Origin: an uncultured Flavobacteriales bacterium | GTDB taxonomy: Bacteria; Bacteroidota; Bacteroidia; Flavobacteriales_D; Crocinitomicaceae | Assembly: GCA_937973685.1 (NCBI GenBank) | Contig: CALJKJ010000042.1 | Coordinates: 1-64,000 of the forward strand | Length of the DNA: 64,000 nt | Direction: 5' to 3' | In this document: positions 9,319-18,791 of the stretch, piece after piece | Layout of the letters: every line of letters starts with the position of its first letter | Numbering within the stretch: position 1 is the stretch's first letter | The notes under the pieces: generated by a model | What the model was told of the DNA's origin: nothing | What the model saw: only the letters and a program-made list of their open reading frames with translations | The model's database searches: none | Made by a program: the position numbers and the translations under genes

Positions 9319-10350
9319 TTACCTTCTAGCTTTGAAAAGTGCGTGGTGCAAATTGACGTAACTCAGTGAGAATTCCACACTACTCATACCAGCGGCTTTA
9401 CGTAATGTTGAGTAAGTATTGTCGTACGATAATCCAAAACGAAATCCCTTCCAATCAACTTGAAATGTTGGAATGATTGCATCTTTTAAACGCGCGTAAC
9501 AACCAAATCCAATAGATGCATCTCTTTTAAAACCTGTCGTTTTGGAAGATTCACTAAATCGTCTCCGAAAGATTCCTCCTAATAATGTTTCGTAATGACC
9601 ACCTTGAATAAATTGCACTGCTTGTATGTCGTACGACCAACTTGAATTTGGAACATCGGTTGTGAAGTTTGTCATCAATACATATTTTCTTTCCAACTTT
9701 TCTGTGGTGCCTACATGGTATTTTAACAACGGAGCATTGGCATGATAAACCGCAAAACCAGCTTGAAACTTTGTGTCATTATTGCGGGCAAAGGTAGACC
9801 TGTCACCATCATACTGATAAAAAACACCTGCCGAAGCATCAAAGTAGGCAAATGAATTTAAGCCGTTCACTTCTCCACTTAGCAATGTTGGGTCATAGCC
9901 CGAACCAGCCCATTGTGAATCGTAAATTAATTTTGAAATATCTCCACGTTTACTACCAAAACCCGCTTGAATCCCCAAAGAAAATTGACTTGAACGATTA
10001 ATCGGCAGAATTCCCGACAAAGTTAAGGCCCCTGTCTGCGTTCCGAAATTTGCAACACTAATAGCATCGTTGTAAAATTGAAGTCCTACCCCAATATGAG
10101 CTTTTGGTTTGTACACATTTTTAAAAAAAGTAGCATCGGCATTCAACCCAGTCGAAGTAAATTGTGTATTACTGCCAAGCCATTGATTATGTTGGTGAAT
10201 TGCCACACGCTCCCATCCATCATAAACTCCAACAGCACCTGGATTTAATAGGTTTGGTGATTGCATGATTTGTGAAAAATGCAAGTCTTGTGCAAGAATA
10301 GGGAATAAAAAAGCACAAACAAACCAAGTCGATAAGATCCTTTTTTTCAT
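9319..10350 (-). CDS. PorP/SprF family type IX secretion membrane protein
   Basis: 343 residues with a signal peptide (cleavage after about residue 20, ...ILAQ) and the family hallmark DLHFSQIMQSPNLLNPGAVGVYDG, followed by HQHNQW. The remainder has the alternating pattern of an outer-membrane beta-barrel, with a C-terminal SVEFSLSYV strand. SprF-like proteins help deliver partner proteins that have type B (CHU_C) sorting domains across the outer membrane. Here it follows such a protein with a 2-bp gap, so the pair is almost certainly an exporter partner and its cargo. Confidence 0.92.
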   Translation of the reverse strand: MKKRILSTWFVCAFLFPILAQDLHFSQIMQSPNLLNPGAVGVYDGWERVAIHQHNQWLGSNTQFTSTGLNADATFFKNVYKPKAHIGVGLQFYNDAISVANFGTQTGALTLSGILPINRSSQFSLGIQAGFGSKRGDISKLIYDSQWAGSGYDPTLLSGEVNGLNSFAYFDASAGVFYQYDGDRSTFARNNDTKFQAGFAVYHANAPLLKYHVGTTEKLERKYVLMTNFTTDVPNSSWSYDIQAVQFIQGGHYETLLGGIFRRRFSESSKTTGFKRDASIGFGCYARLKDAIIPTFQVDWKGFRFGLSYDNTYSTLRKAAGMSSVEFSLSYVNLHHALFKARR

Positions 10351-10352
10351 GC

Positions 10353-13300
10353 CTATCTAGTTACAGTTACGCTTGAATTGATTGTTTCTTTTGTTCCACT
10401 GATGTACTTCACTTCTACAACTACTGGGTAAACACCTGTGGCTACTTTAACGCCATTAACATGTCCATTCCAACGATTATTTTTATTCGTTGAAGTAAAC
10501 ACTTTGTTGCCCCAGCGATCAAATACTTCCAAACTAAACGAGGCAACATCCTTCCCAACTTTTGGCCCGAACGTATCATTCAACCCGTCACCGTTTGGCG
10601 AGAAACCAGTTGGCAAAAAGAATCCAAGGAAACAATTATCTCCAACTGGATTTGGATCACAATCATCTAACGGATCCGAACCATTTGTTACTTCGTTCCC
10701 ATCAGACAAACCATCACCATCCGTATCTGGATTAGTTGGGCTAGTGCCTAATGCTGTTTCTTGTGCGTCTAAAAGACCATCACCATCTGTATCAATATTA
10801 CAAGCAGGAGTTGCATTTGGCGGATCGCATGGATCTAGTGGATCTGTTGTGTTTGTGTTTTCAGTTCCATCGTTGATGCCATCTCCATCTGTATCTGGAT
10901 TCGTTGGGTTTGTTCCCAAAGTCGCTTCCACTGAATTGATTAACCCATCATTATCTTGATCACACGGTCCAGCAGCAGGATTTGGTATGCATGGGTCGTT
11001 ATTTGCTGGATCCATTTCATTGTTTACACCATCATTATCCGAATCAACGGCTGATGATTCCAACGCATCAATAATGCCATCACCGTCTGTATCGGTTGGA
11101 GTCGATGGATTACTACCTACTTCCAGGTTGTCGTTTTCGCCGTCACCATCCGTATCTGGATTTGTTGGGTCTGTTCCTGCAATAACCTCATCTACATTCA
11201 AAATACCATCACCATCAATGTCTGGACTATCTGGAACAAAAACAGCAGTAATTGTTACAGGTGCGTTTATCACCATTCCATTTGTATCTTGCGTAGTTGG
11301 TTGCAATAACGTATTTGCCGTTACTGTCCAATGAGAAAAAGTAAAGCCTGTTTGAGCACTTGCTATCAAATTCGTGTTTATTCCACCAAAATAAGTAGTT
11401 GTCCAAGGGTATGTTGGTGCCCAAACTGAATTCACTTTTACTGTTCCAGCTAGTGGTGGTGAAACATTGACGACAACCTGATAAGGTCCCGTTAAATTGT
11501 AGCAGTTAATCATTCCTTGAGCTAAGGTTGCACAACGAGTATTTATAAATGTTTTCATTGCCAACACATTTGCTTGCCATCCAGCAACAGAGCCTCCCCA
11601 TCTGGTACAATGTTGTTGCATTTCGGGAGAAATCTCTGCAATCATGCTATCTAATAACTGATTCATGTATGCACACGAAAAATGGGTGTTCACCAAGTCA
11701 ATATAACGTGTGATATAATATTGTTTTACTATGGGATTTTCGTTAATTAACTTCTGAAGGATTGCCGTGTGACCTTGCCCCCCTGGATTTGGTAAATTTT
11801 CAACATTACATGGACTTGCGTTAGCTGTTGCATCCGGGATTCCAGTATAATTGACATAATGTCCAAATGTTGCATCCATGTCCCACAGGGTATAACGCCA
11901 TTTCTTTTTATCACCAAGGGGATTGATTCCGCGCCACCAAGCTGTATTCCAATTTAACCAATCCTGGTTGACGATGTATGAATTTATCACAAAGTAATCA
12001 ACCAACGATTCCCAATTCAATAAACTATCAACATAAGCGAAGTTTGTTGGGTTTGCCATGCTATTACTAGTAACATAAGTGCGCAAGGCATTCCAATCAG
12101 GTAAGGCATTTGGTGATCCATATTCTTGCCAAGTTCCACCCCAAGTTTTTAGAAAATACAGGTTAAATTTATCTTGATTAGCATAATAATCTGTGAAGTC
12201 TGCATCGTCTACTTTTTCTCTAATTTCATAAACTCCCCAATATTGACCATTTACATACACCACACATGGGCGCCAAGTTCGTTCTTCTAGTTTTAAATCA
12301 GCTTTTTGAGATAAGGTATGAACAAAGGCATCACGAATATGAGCGCCCCCTGTTTCAAATGGATAATTATCACTAGCTCCTGGTTTCAGGATAACACGTT
12401 GAAATTTATCTCTCGGAGTATCTGGAAAAATTTGGTGATCTAATTCATCATTATAACCAAATTGATCTTTCATTACAAAATCAAAACCTCTTTGATCGTA
12501 TGCCCACGAATCATTTCCGTGTTTGTTAAATTCTCCTTCACCTTTATCAACAAATGACTTATCTTCCTCCCATAATTCAAAAAAACCTTGTGGATTGATG
12601 CCACTATTTCCGTTTAGTAAACTGATGACACTATTATTACCAAATCCAGCCACAGAGACTACAGGAACGGTGTGGTTCACATTGATGAAATACGTCCCGG
12701 ATTGCGTAAAACTTGATTCCCCTGGTCCAAATGCTTTTGCGCGTAAGACGGTGGTCGTACTAATCGTAATAGGTCCTGAATATAACGTAGCAGTCCCATT
12801 TGGCGTTGCGCCATTGGTCGTGTAACGAATGGTTGCTGTTGGATCAGAACAGGTAATTGTAACGGTTTGGGTTGCAGGATAAAATCCTGGTGCAACACTA
12901 AAAACAGGTGTCGGAGCATAGAAATCTACTGCTCCAGCATTCACTGCATTGGGAGTGGGAGTTGTGAATAATTTCCAAACTGCAGCACCATCCGTTTGAC
13001 GTCCAACAGAATGATTATTTTTAGTAAGATGTATTATTTTTAACGAATCGACAACAGTTGTGCCGTTGGGAGCAGTTAAAATAATCCATTCATTTTTTGT
13101 TTGTGTCAATCCAAAAGCTGGGTGAATTTGAGTTCCACTTACGAGACCTCTACCAGAAAAATAAATCATTGTTTTTCCATTCGCAGGAACTGTTCCGGAA
13201 GGGATTTGCCATTTTGTCAAATTAGAAGCTTTATCCGAAAGGTAGTATCCTGTTAAATTAACAGCAGTTCCTAAAGTATTCATTAATTCAGCCCAATCTT

Positions 13301-13436
13301 CTTTTTCACCAAATGCATCAGACGGTCCATTAATATTGGAACACGAGTATTCATTGATAAGCAGTTGCGCATTTGAACCAAAAATGACGAAGATAAAAGC
13401 AAAAAATAACTGTAAGTGTTTGTTTTTCTTATGCAT
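10353..13436 (-). CDS. Secreted CotH-kinase protein with TSP3 repeats and type IX sorting domain
   Basis: About 1027 residues from the ATG at 13436; a TTG five codons earlier is less likely. Order of parts: signal peptide (to about 24), lamin-tail-like domain with LLINEYSCSN and DWAELMN (25-135), a chitobiase-like beta domain with IRYTTNGATP (180-250), a CotH kinase domain (280-595) with FNKHGNDSWAYD and LWDMDATFGHY, an Ig/InlB-like segment, calcium-binding thrombospondin type 3 repeats (about 740-930, many DTDGDG), and a gliding-motility-type C-terminal domain (FSPNGDGLNDTF...FDRWGNKVF). CotH proteins are protein kinases in other bacteria; activity here is inferred. It is paired with the SprF-like gene downstream. 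Confidence 0.9.
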   Translation of the reverse strand: MHKKNKHLQLFFAFIFVIFGSNAQLLINEYSCSNINGPSDAFGEKEDWAELMNTLGTAVNLTGYYLSDKASNLTKWQIPSGTVPANGKTMIYFSGRGLVSGTQIHPAFGLTQTKNEWIILTAPNGTTVVDSLKIIHLTKNNHSVGRQTDGAAVWKLFTTPTPNAVNAGAVDFYAPTPVFSVAPGFYPATQTVTITCSDPTATIRYTTNGATPNGTATLYSGPITISTTTVLRAKAFGPGESSFTQSGTYFINVNHTVPVVSVAGFGNNSVISLLNGNSGINPQGFFELWEEDKSFVDKGEGEFNKHGNDSWAYDQRGFDFVMKDQFGYNDELDHQIFPDTPRDKFQRVILKPGASDNYPFETGGAHIRDAFVHTLSQKADLKLEERTWRPCVVYVNGQYWGVYEIREKVDDADFTDYYANQDKFNLYFLKTWGGTWQEYGSPNALPDWNALRTYVTSNSMANPTNFAYVDSLLNWESLVDYFVINSYIVNQDWLNWNTAWWRGINPLGDKKKWRYTLWDMDATFGHYVNYTGIPDATANASPCNVENLPNPGGQGHTAILQKLINENPIVKQYYITRYIDLVNTHFSCAYMNQLLDSMIAEISPEMQQHCTRWGGSVAGWQANVLAMKTFINTRCATLAQGMINCYNLTGPYQVVVNVSPPLAGTVKVNSVWAPTYPWTTTYFGGINTNLIASAQTGFTFSHWTVTANTLLQPTTQDTNGMVINAPVTITAVFVPDSPDIDGDGILNVDEVIAGTDPTNPDTDGDGENDNLEVGSNPSTPTDTDGDGIIDALESSAVDSDNDGVNNEMDPANNDPCIPNPAAGPCDQDNDGLINSVEATLGTNPTNPDTDGDGINDGTENTNTTDPLDPCDPPNATPACNIDTDGDGLLDAQETALGTSPTNPDTDGDGLSDGNEVTNGSDPLDDCDPNPVGDNCFLGFFLPTGFSPNGDGLNDTFGPKVGKDVASFSLEVFDRWGNKVFTSTNKNNRWNGHVNGVKVATGVYPVVVEVKYISGTKETINSSVTVTR
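10640..11220 (-). repeat. Thrombospondin type 3 repeat region
   Basis: Coding repeats inside the CotH protein: at least six copies of a DxDxDG calcium-binding loop, several in the long form NPTNPDTDGDGxxDG. DNA copies have diverged, so this is a protein-level repeat rather than an active DNA repeat. Confidence 0.85.
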
Positions 13437-13581
13437 GAACTTAATTTTCAAGTATCAATAATACTTCATTTTTATGAATTAGTTGCTTTTTTCAAGCAAT
13501 TTCAAAAGATAAATCATCTTTTTTATAGAAATAAAATTGATTAACTTTATTTTCTATTAATATTGTGAACACATTAAAAAA

Positions 13582-14010
13582 ATGAAAATGAAAAAAATCA
13601 TAGTTAGTAGTTTCGTGTTTTTAGCTCTTGCCGCTTGTAAAAAAGTTGAAGGTCCAGGTGGTAAAGGAACAATTTCAGGAAAAATAATGATTAATCAATG
13701 GTCATATATTGACAATGTTCCAAATTTAGAAGGGTCATATGCAGGTGCTGGTGAAGATGTGTATATCATTTATGGAACTGATGATGAGATTTTTGATGAT
13801 AAAATTGAATGTAATTTTGATGGAACGTTTGAGATTCCAAATTTAAGACCAGGTAAATACACCTTATTTGGATACAATAAAGTTTTCCATCCAGGGGCAA
13901 GCATAACAAATAATGATGATGATTATTATACACTTGAAGCTGTAAAAACGACTGTTGACCTTTCCAAAAAAGAAGCAAAAGACATTGGGACTATTACTTT
14001 AAAAAAATAA
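13582..14010 (+). CDS. Small lipoprotein with carboxypeptidase-regulatory-like fold
   Basis: 142 residues. Residues 1-19 form a lipoprotein signal with lipobox LAAC, so the mature protein starts at Cys and is membrane-anchored. The rest (GTISGKIMINQWSY... GTFEIPNLRPGKYTLFGYN) reads like a transthyretin/carboxypeptidase-regulatory-like beta sandwich, common in Bacteroidota surface proteins. No catalytic residues are visible and function is unknown. It is alone on the plus strand between CotH and the rodA cluster, and ends at a strong terminator. Confidence 0.75.
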   Translation: MKMKKIIVSSFVFLALAACKKVEGPGGKGTISGKIMINQWSYIDNVPNLEGSYAGAGEDVYIIYGTDDEIFDDKIECNFDGTFEIPNLRPGKYTLFGYNKVFHPGASITNNDDDYYTLEAVKTTVDLSKKEAKDIGTITLKK

Positions 14011-14016
14011 TAGAAG

Positions 14017-14045
14017 AAGGTAACAGTAACTGTTACCTTTTTTTA
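14017..14045. terminator. Terminator shared by the lipoprotein gene and rodA
   Basis: AAGGTAACAG (14017-14026) pairs with CTGTTACCTT (14030-14039) around a tiny loop and is followed by seven T's. It touches the rodA stop on the opposite strand, so it may act for both. Confidence 0.75.
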
Positions 14046-15446
14046 TGATAATACATCTCTTCGTTGGCTGTCTAATTTAATCAGTACAAACAACATTATT
14101 GAAAAAGACATCAAAGACGAACCTCCATAGCTAAATAAGGGTAGTGGAATCCCAATTACCGGTGCAAATCCGATGTTCATCCCGATATTTACTGCAAAGT
14201 GATAAAAAATAATCATCGCCACACTATACGCATAAACCCTGTTAAATGTCGAGCGCTGCCTTTCTGCAATTATGAGAATCCGAACAAGCATAAATAGGAA
14301 CAAAAACACAATTGTCGCGCTTCCCAAAAATCCCCATTCTTCTGAAAGTGGACAAAAAATAAAGTCGGTTTCACTTTCTGGAACGTGATTTGAACGAACA
14401 GATGCTACACTAGCTTGGCGGTATCCTTTACCAAAAAGTCCTCCTGATCCAACTGCAGCCATTGCTCGGTTTCTGTTGTAATCTTTTCCGTCTTTCTCAT
14501 CTTTATCACTTATTCCAAGAACCAACTCAATACGATCTTTTTGATGTTGAGCCAAACTAGAAAAAGAAAAATTGACGATACTAGCTAACAAGGAAGATAA
14601 AAACCACCCCACAACAACAATCAAAATAATGCGTCCTCTTTCTCTTCGGGTTGAAAACCAACTAAAAATAAGATAAGCAATGACCGCTAGAAGAATTAAT
14701 ACTGAAAGTACCCCGTAAAATCCAGGAATCAATACACCCGGCAAAAAGATAAACTCATACTCATTTTTACTCATCAACAAGGTGATGATTGAGAGAAAAA
14801 GGGCGTAAAACAAAATAGGAATAAAGTGGCTACCAACCCATGTTTGTTTGAATTTGATACCTGGGATAACATTAACAAACTTAAGTACCAAAGGGTCAAA
14901 TGTAATTCCCTCACGGTAAAGCACAAAAAAGAAAGATGTAAACACGACAAAAGTACCTGCATCTGGTTGTAACAATATCAAAACCATTGGTACCATAACA
15001 ATTGCCAATGCTATCAATACTGTTTGGATGTTTTGTTGTTTCACGTTTACACTTGAAATATAACTTGCTAAGGCAATTGCAGTAGCAATCTTCATGAATT
15101 CAGCAGGTTGGATTCCCATTGAACCAATACCAAGCCAAGCACGTGCTCCATTAATTGGGGGCGTAAAAAGCACCAGAATTAATAGTGAAAAACAAAACAA
15201 ATAGATGGGAATAGCAAACTTTCGATAAATATCAGAATCAATCAAAAAAACAAGAAATCCAAGGAAAAGAGAGATGCCAACCCACATGATTTGTTTCCCA
15301 TATTTTTGTGAAAAATCAAATATGCTGGGAAAGTCTGGATCGTATGCCGCTGAATAAACATTAGCAATCCCCATCGTTAACATCAAGATAACAATGCCAA
15401 ACAACCACCAGTCGACATGCTGCGTAAGGGAATCTGACTTTCTCAT
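14043..15446 (-). CDS. rodA: Rod shape-determining protein RodA (SEDS glycosyltransferase)
   Basis: Membrane peptidoglycan polymerase of the elongasome. 467 residues with about ten membrane segments and SEDS features: GARAWLGIGSMGIQPAEFMKIA, the RAMAAVGSGGLFGKG loop, PESETDFIFCPLSEEWGF and the C-terminal PLPLFSYGGSS. It is somewhat longer than the E. coli protein because of extra loop sequence between about residues 200 and 300. The ATG overlaps the mrdA stop by one base (TAATG), coupling it to its transpeptidase partner. Confidence 0.95.
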   Translation of the reverse strand: MRKSDSLTQHVDWWLFGIVILMLTMGIANVYSAAYDPDFPSIFDFSQKYGKQIMWVGISLFLGFLVFLIDSDIYRKFAIPIYLFCFSLLILVLFTPPINGARAWLGIGSMGIQPAEFMKIATAIALASYISSVNVKQQNIQTVLIALAIVMVPMVLILLQPDAGTFVVFTSFFFVLYREGITFDPLVLKFVNVIPGIKFKQTWVGSHFIPILFYALFLSIITLLMSKNEYEFIFLPGVLIPGFYGVLSVLILLAVIAYLIFSWFSTRRERGRIILIVVVGWFLSSLLASIVNFSFSSLAQHQKDRIELVLGISDKDEKDGKDYNRNRAMAAVGSGGLFGKGYRQASVASVRSNHVPESETDFIFCPLSEEWGFLGSATIVFLFLFMLVRILIIAERQRSTFNRVYAYSVAMIIFYHFAVNIGMNIGFAPVIGIPLPLFSYGGSSLMSFSIMLFVLIKLDSQRRDVLS

Positions 15447-17320
15447 TACTTCTTTTTTGGTTTCGCAATCATGTGCAATAAATTTGCTTCCAAAATGTAT
15501 TTCTCTTTGTCTTTATCCAACACTTTTCGGTTGATGTATTTTTCAATCATCAAACTAGCAATTGGAGCAGCCCAAGTTCCACCAAATCCGGCATTTTCCA
15601 CAAAAACAGCAATGGCAATTTTTGGACGATTCATTGGAGCAAAAGAAATAAATATGGAATGGTCTTCACCATGAGGATTTTGTGCCGTTCCTGTTTTACC
15701 ACAAACGACAATTCCTTTTACTGCTGCTTTTTTACCTGTTCCCCCATCTTCGTTTACCACACGGCGCATCCCTTCGATAACAGGTTCGAAATGTTGAGCA
15801 TCAATCAATGTTCGGTGCCGTTGATTTTTTGTAACTATCTTTTTATTTCCGATACTTCTTACAAAATGCGGCGTATAAAACCATCCTCTATTAGCAATTA
15901 ATGCTGCAATATTTGCCATTTGTAACGGTGTAACTTTTACCTCACCTTGCCCAATAGCAATGGAACGTATAGTTGAAAAAGCCCACGTGTGATGACCGTA
16001 CCATTTGTCATAATAAGCGCCATCAGGAATTAATCCAGGGCGAACGCTTGAAATGTCTGTAGCTAGTTCACGTCCCAAACCAAATGCATGCATGTATTTC
16101 GCCCATTTGTTCAATCCTGCTTCTGCATCTGCAAAATTTGATTTGAATTTACCTTGTTGAATTATCTTTTTAACGGCGTAATAATAGTACGGATTACAAG
16201 AATATTGAACGGCTTTTCTTAAATCTGTGGCTGTTGGATGATTGTGACAACCTACCATGCTTTTAGTACATGGGAATCCAGTATCCGGAGTAATAACACC
16301 TTCTTGTAACCCAATTAACGATTGCAATAATTTAAAAATTGAACCAGGAGGATATTCTGCGGCAAGTGGTCTTGGAAAGAGCGGATTCCCGGGATCCAAC
16401 GCCAATTTGGGGTAATTTTCAGAGATATTTTTTCGTCCAACCAATAAATTAGGATCAAAACTAGGTGATGAAACCATGGCGATAATTTCACCAGTTTTCG
16501 GTTCAATTGCAACAATACAACCACGCTTATTTTTCATTAATCGTTCACCGTAATATTGCAAATCAATATCCAAACCTAATTTCAAAGGAGCGCCTTGTTT
16601 TGCTAAAGTATCGTATTTACCGCCAGCATATGATTCAATTGCATTATTCAATGCAGATGTAACAACGTATTTAATACCTTTCTGACCACGTAATTCTTTT
16701 TCGTAGTAACGTTCCAATCCAGCACGACCAATCAAATCACCGTTTCGATAAAAACGGTCAGCTTCAATTTCTTCGCGATTTGTTTCACTCAAATAACCAA
16801 ATATGTTAGCTCCACCAGCATAAGGATAAAAACGCATAGAGGTTAAATCTTCAAAAAATCCTGGGAATTTTTCTAAATGTGGAGCAATTCGTGTGATTTC
16901 ATCGTTGGTTAATTCCTTGATAAAAGGATATTTTCGTTGTGGTTGATAATTTTCTTGGTATTTACCAATGTTTTTATTGAAATAGCGCCCTTCACCTTTT
17001 TTGATTTCGTAAAATCTATTTTTTACTTTTTGGGGTGTCCAGCCGAGTAATTTTGCAAATTCAACGGTATCAAATTCGGTCATTTCTTCTTGACACATCA
17101 ACAAATTGTAGTAGCTCTTATTAGTCACTACTTTTTTATCGTGACGATCAAAAATAATAGCACGAGGAGGAGTAATTTCTTTGCGCTTTTCAGCAATTTC
17201 TTGTGCACGCAATTTCCATGTATCATCAATAACTTGCATGAAAAAAAGGCGCGATAAATAGATCACACCAACGGTAAAGAAAAATACAATGATAACATTT
17301 TTTCGACCGTCTAAATTCAT
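15446..17320 (-). CDS. mrdA: Penicillin-binding protein 2 (elongasome transpeptidase)
   Basis: Cross-links peptidoglycan during lateral growth, partner of RodA. 624 residues: one N-terminal membrane segment (about 9-28), a dimerisation/pedestal region, then the transpeptidase domain with SIFK (active Ser about 327), the SCN motif in QYSCNPYYYY and KTGTAQNP near the C-terminus. It overlaps mreD by 4 bp (ATGA) and rodA by 1 bp, so mreC-mreD-mrdA-rodA form a tight operon. Confidence 0.96.
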   Translation of the reverse strand: MNLDGRKNVIIVFFFTVGVIYLSRLFFMQVIDDTWKLRAQEIAEKRKEITPPRAIIFDRHDKKVVTNKSYYNLLMCQEEMTEFDTVEFAKLLGWTPQKVKNRFYEIKKGEGRYFNKNIGKYQENYQPQRKYPFIKELTNDEITRIAPHLEKFPGFFEDLTSMRFYPYAGGANIFGYLSETNREEIEADRFYRNGDLIGRAGLERYYEKELRGQKGIKYVVTSALNNAIESYAGGKYDTLAKQGAPLKLGLDIDLQYYGERLMKNKRGCIVAIEPKTGEIIAMVSSPSFDPNLLVGRKNISENYPKLALDPGNPLFPRPLAAEYPPGSIFKLLQSLIGLQEGVITPDTGFPCTKSMVGCHNHPTATDLRKAVQYSCNPYYYYAVKKIIQQGKFKSNFADAEAGLNKWAKYMHAFGLGRELATDISSVRPGLIPDGAYYDKWYGHHTWAFSTIRSIAIGQGEVKVTPLQMANIAALIANRGWFYTPHFVRSIGNKKIVTKNQRHRTLIDAQHFEPVIEGMRRVVNEDGGTGKKAAVKGIVVCGKTGTAQNPHGEDHSIFISFAPMNRPKIAIAVFVENAGFGGTWAAPIASLMIEKYINRKVLDKDKEKYILEANLLHMIAKPKKK

Positions 17321-17835
17321 CTTTCTTTTTTTGATTTATCCATGAAAGCTGTCCGAACAAGTAAACTTAATCCAAAAGAAATGGGAACACTTAAAATGAT
17401 TTTTTGAAGAATCAGTAAAAACTCATTCCATTTAAATACTTCAATAATGAAGAACCAAGTATGATGAATGAACAACAATACAATGTATGAAACAATAAAC
17501 CAACGAACTGCCAATAAATTCATGGCATTCATTTCACCCATTTCAAAACCATCTCGGGGGGCAAATAATTTAAACACCAATGGTCTAAAAAAGGCAAAAA
17601 CAACCGCTGCCGATGCATGTAGACCAAATGTATTTGAAAAGGCATCGATCGTTAATCCAAAGAAAAAACTAACAAACATCAACGTGACAGTTGCCATTTC
17701 AATCGGTAATAATAAAATAAACAACGGGTATAACATGGGATAAATACCCGCGCCAACTTCCAAATTATTTAATATCAATACTTGGACAAGTACTAACAAA
17801 ACAAAACGGATACTATTACTTACAATTACATTCAT
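17317..17835 (-). CDS. mreD: Rod shape-determining protein MreD
   Basis: Small inner-membrane protein of the elongasome, about 172 residues with five or so hydrophobic segments. I choose the ATG at 17835 (MNVIVSNSIRF), which is one base after the mreC stop; an earlier ATG at 17874 would overlap mreC by 38 bp and add a basic stretch. Sequence is poorly conserved in this family, so the assignment leans on membrane pattern, the GLTIDAFSNTFGLHA segment and the position between mreC and mrdA. Confidence 0.9.
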   Translation of the reverse strand: MNVIVSNSIRFVLLVLVQVLILNNLEVGAGIYPMLYPLFILLLPIEMATVTLMFVSFFFGLTIDAFSNTFGLHASAAVVFAFFRPLVFKLFAPRDGFEMGEMNAMNLLAVRWFIVSYIVLLFIHHTWFFIIEVFKWNEFLLILQKIILSVPISFGLSLLVRTAFMDKSKKER

Positions 17836-17836
17836 C

Positions 17837-18685
17837 TTACAAATCTTCTTCTTCTTTGTCTGCAGGAATTGCATCTTGCAGTTGTTCTAATTCATCCAAA
17901 TGAATATTCTTCACAACATAAACTTGTTGCACTGTTCGAAAGTCCACAGCAGTTAACAAATGAATGTCCCACAAAGGTCTTCCTTCCATGAATCGTTTTT
18001 CAACTACTTTTCCAACTGGAATTCCTCTTGGGAAAATACCAGAGCCTCCTTTTGTCGAAACGGTTGACCACTTTTTGATCCGCATATCATTTGAAATACC
18101 TGAAATTTGAACATACTTAGCATTTTCACCATCCCATTTTAACAAGCCAAAAGCACCACCTTTATCCAACATAACGTCAATGTTGATGTTTTTAGACAAA
18201 ATCGTTTTCACTAAGGAATATCTTTTGCCAACTGTGTGCACAATTCCAACAACTCCCTTGGAAGAAAACACTCCCCATCCTCTTTTAATTCCATGATTGG
18301 AACCAATGTCAATGGTCATGTAATTATTACGTTTGTCAAAAGTGCTATTGATTGCTGTTGCAGGAATATATTTGTATTGTTGGTTATACAAAGTGTCGTC
18401 TATTGCAACAAATCCTTTTTTTAATTGATAGTTGGAAAGCTTTAATTGCTGTTTTAACCATGCATTCTCCCAAGCAAGTTGCTTGTTTGTTTCTTCCAAA
18501 TTAAAATGTTTCACCACATCATTGCGCACCGACATTACAGAGCTATTAATGCCAGATATGGTTGAAAGTGCTTGTAATCGAGCAAATTCAGAATAACGAA
18601 CATATGTAGATAATGCTACAATTTGCAACAAGACAAAAACTAAAAATATTCGAAAACGCTGAAAAAAAGCAAGCAAATTACGCAT
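17837..18685 (-). CDS. mreC: Rod shape-determining protein MreC
   Basis: Periplasmic elongasome scaffold, 282 residues. It has one N-terminal membrane helix (about 10-28), a helical coiled-coil stretch (to about 85), then the MreC beta domain with NYMTIDIGSNHGIKRGWGVFSSKGVVGIV and the conserved GIFPRGIPVGKV. First gene of the mreC-mreD-mrdA-rodA operon. A -7 box lies 4 nt before its ATG. Confidence 0.95.
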   Translation of the reverse strand: MRNLLAFFQRFRIFLVFVLLQIVALSTYVRYSEFARLQALSTISGINSSVMSVRNDVVKHFNLEETNKQLAWENAWLKQQLKLSNYQLKKGFVAIDDTLYNQQYKYIPATAINSTFDKRNNYMTIDIGSNHGIKRGWGVFSSKGVVGIVHTVGKRYSLVKTILSKNINIDVMLDKGGAFGLLKWDGENAKYVQISGISNDMRIKKWSTVSTKGGSGIFPRGIPVGKVVEKRFMEGRPLWDIHLLTAVDFRTVQQVYVVKNIHLDELEQLQDAIPADKEEEDL

Positions 18686-18689
18686 ACTG

Positions 18690-18697
18690 CAAAAGTA
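18690..18697 (-). promoter_or_regulatory. -7 box of mreC, nearly leaderless
   Basis: TACTTTTG on the minus strand matches TAnnTTTG; CAGT then leads directly into the mreC ATG. The geometry is the same as at purN. No clear -33 TTG is visible. Confidence 0.4.
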
Positions 18698-18791
18698 GTG
18701 AGTTTAACCGTTTTTAAAATAGAAAAGTATGAAATAAATGAACAATTTTTACGCGCTTGTTGTTAACTTATCCACTATGTTGAAAGAATCT

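Noticed and set aside
10640..11220. DTDGDG coding repeats as a mobile or DNA repeat
   Set aside because: Diverged DNA copies; they are thrombospondin type 3 protein repeats.
13437..13451. TTG start of the CotH protein five codons before the chosen ATG
   Set aside because: The ATG at 13436 gives a normal signal peptide; the TTG only adds MKIKF-like residues.
17836..17874. Longer mreD start overlapping mreC
   Set aside because: It would overlap mreC by 38 bp and add a basic tail; the ATG at 17835 is better placed.
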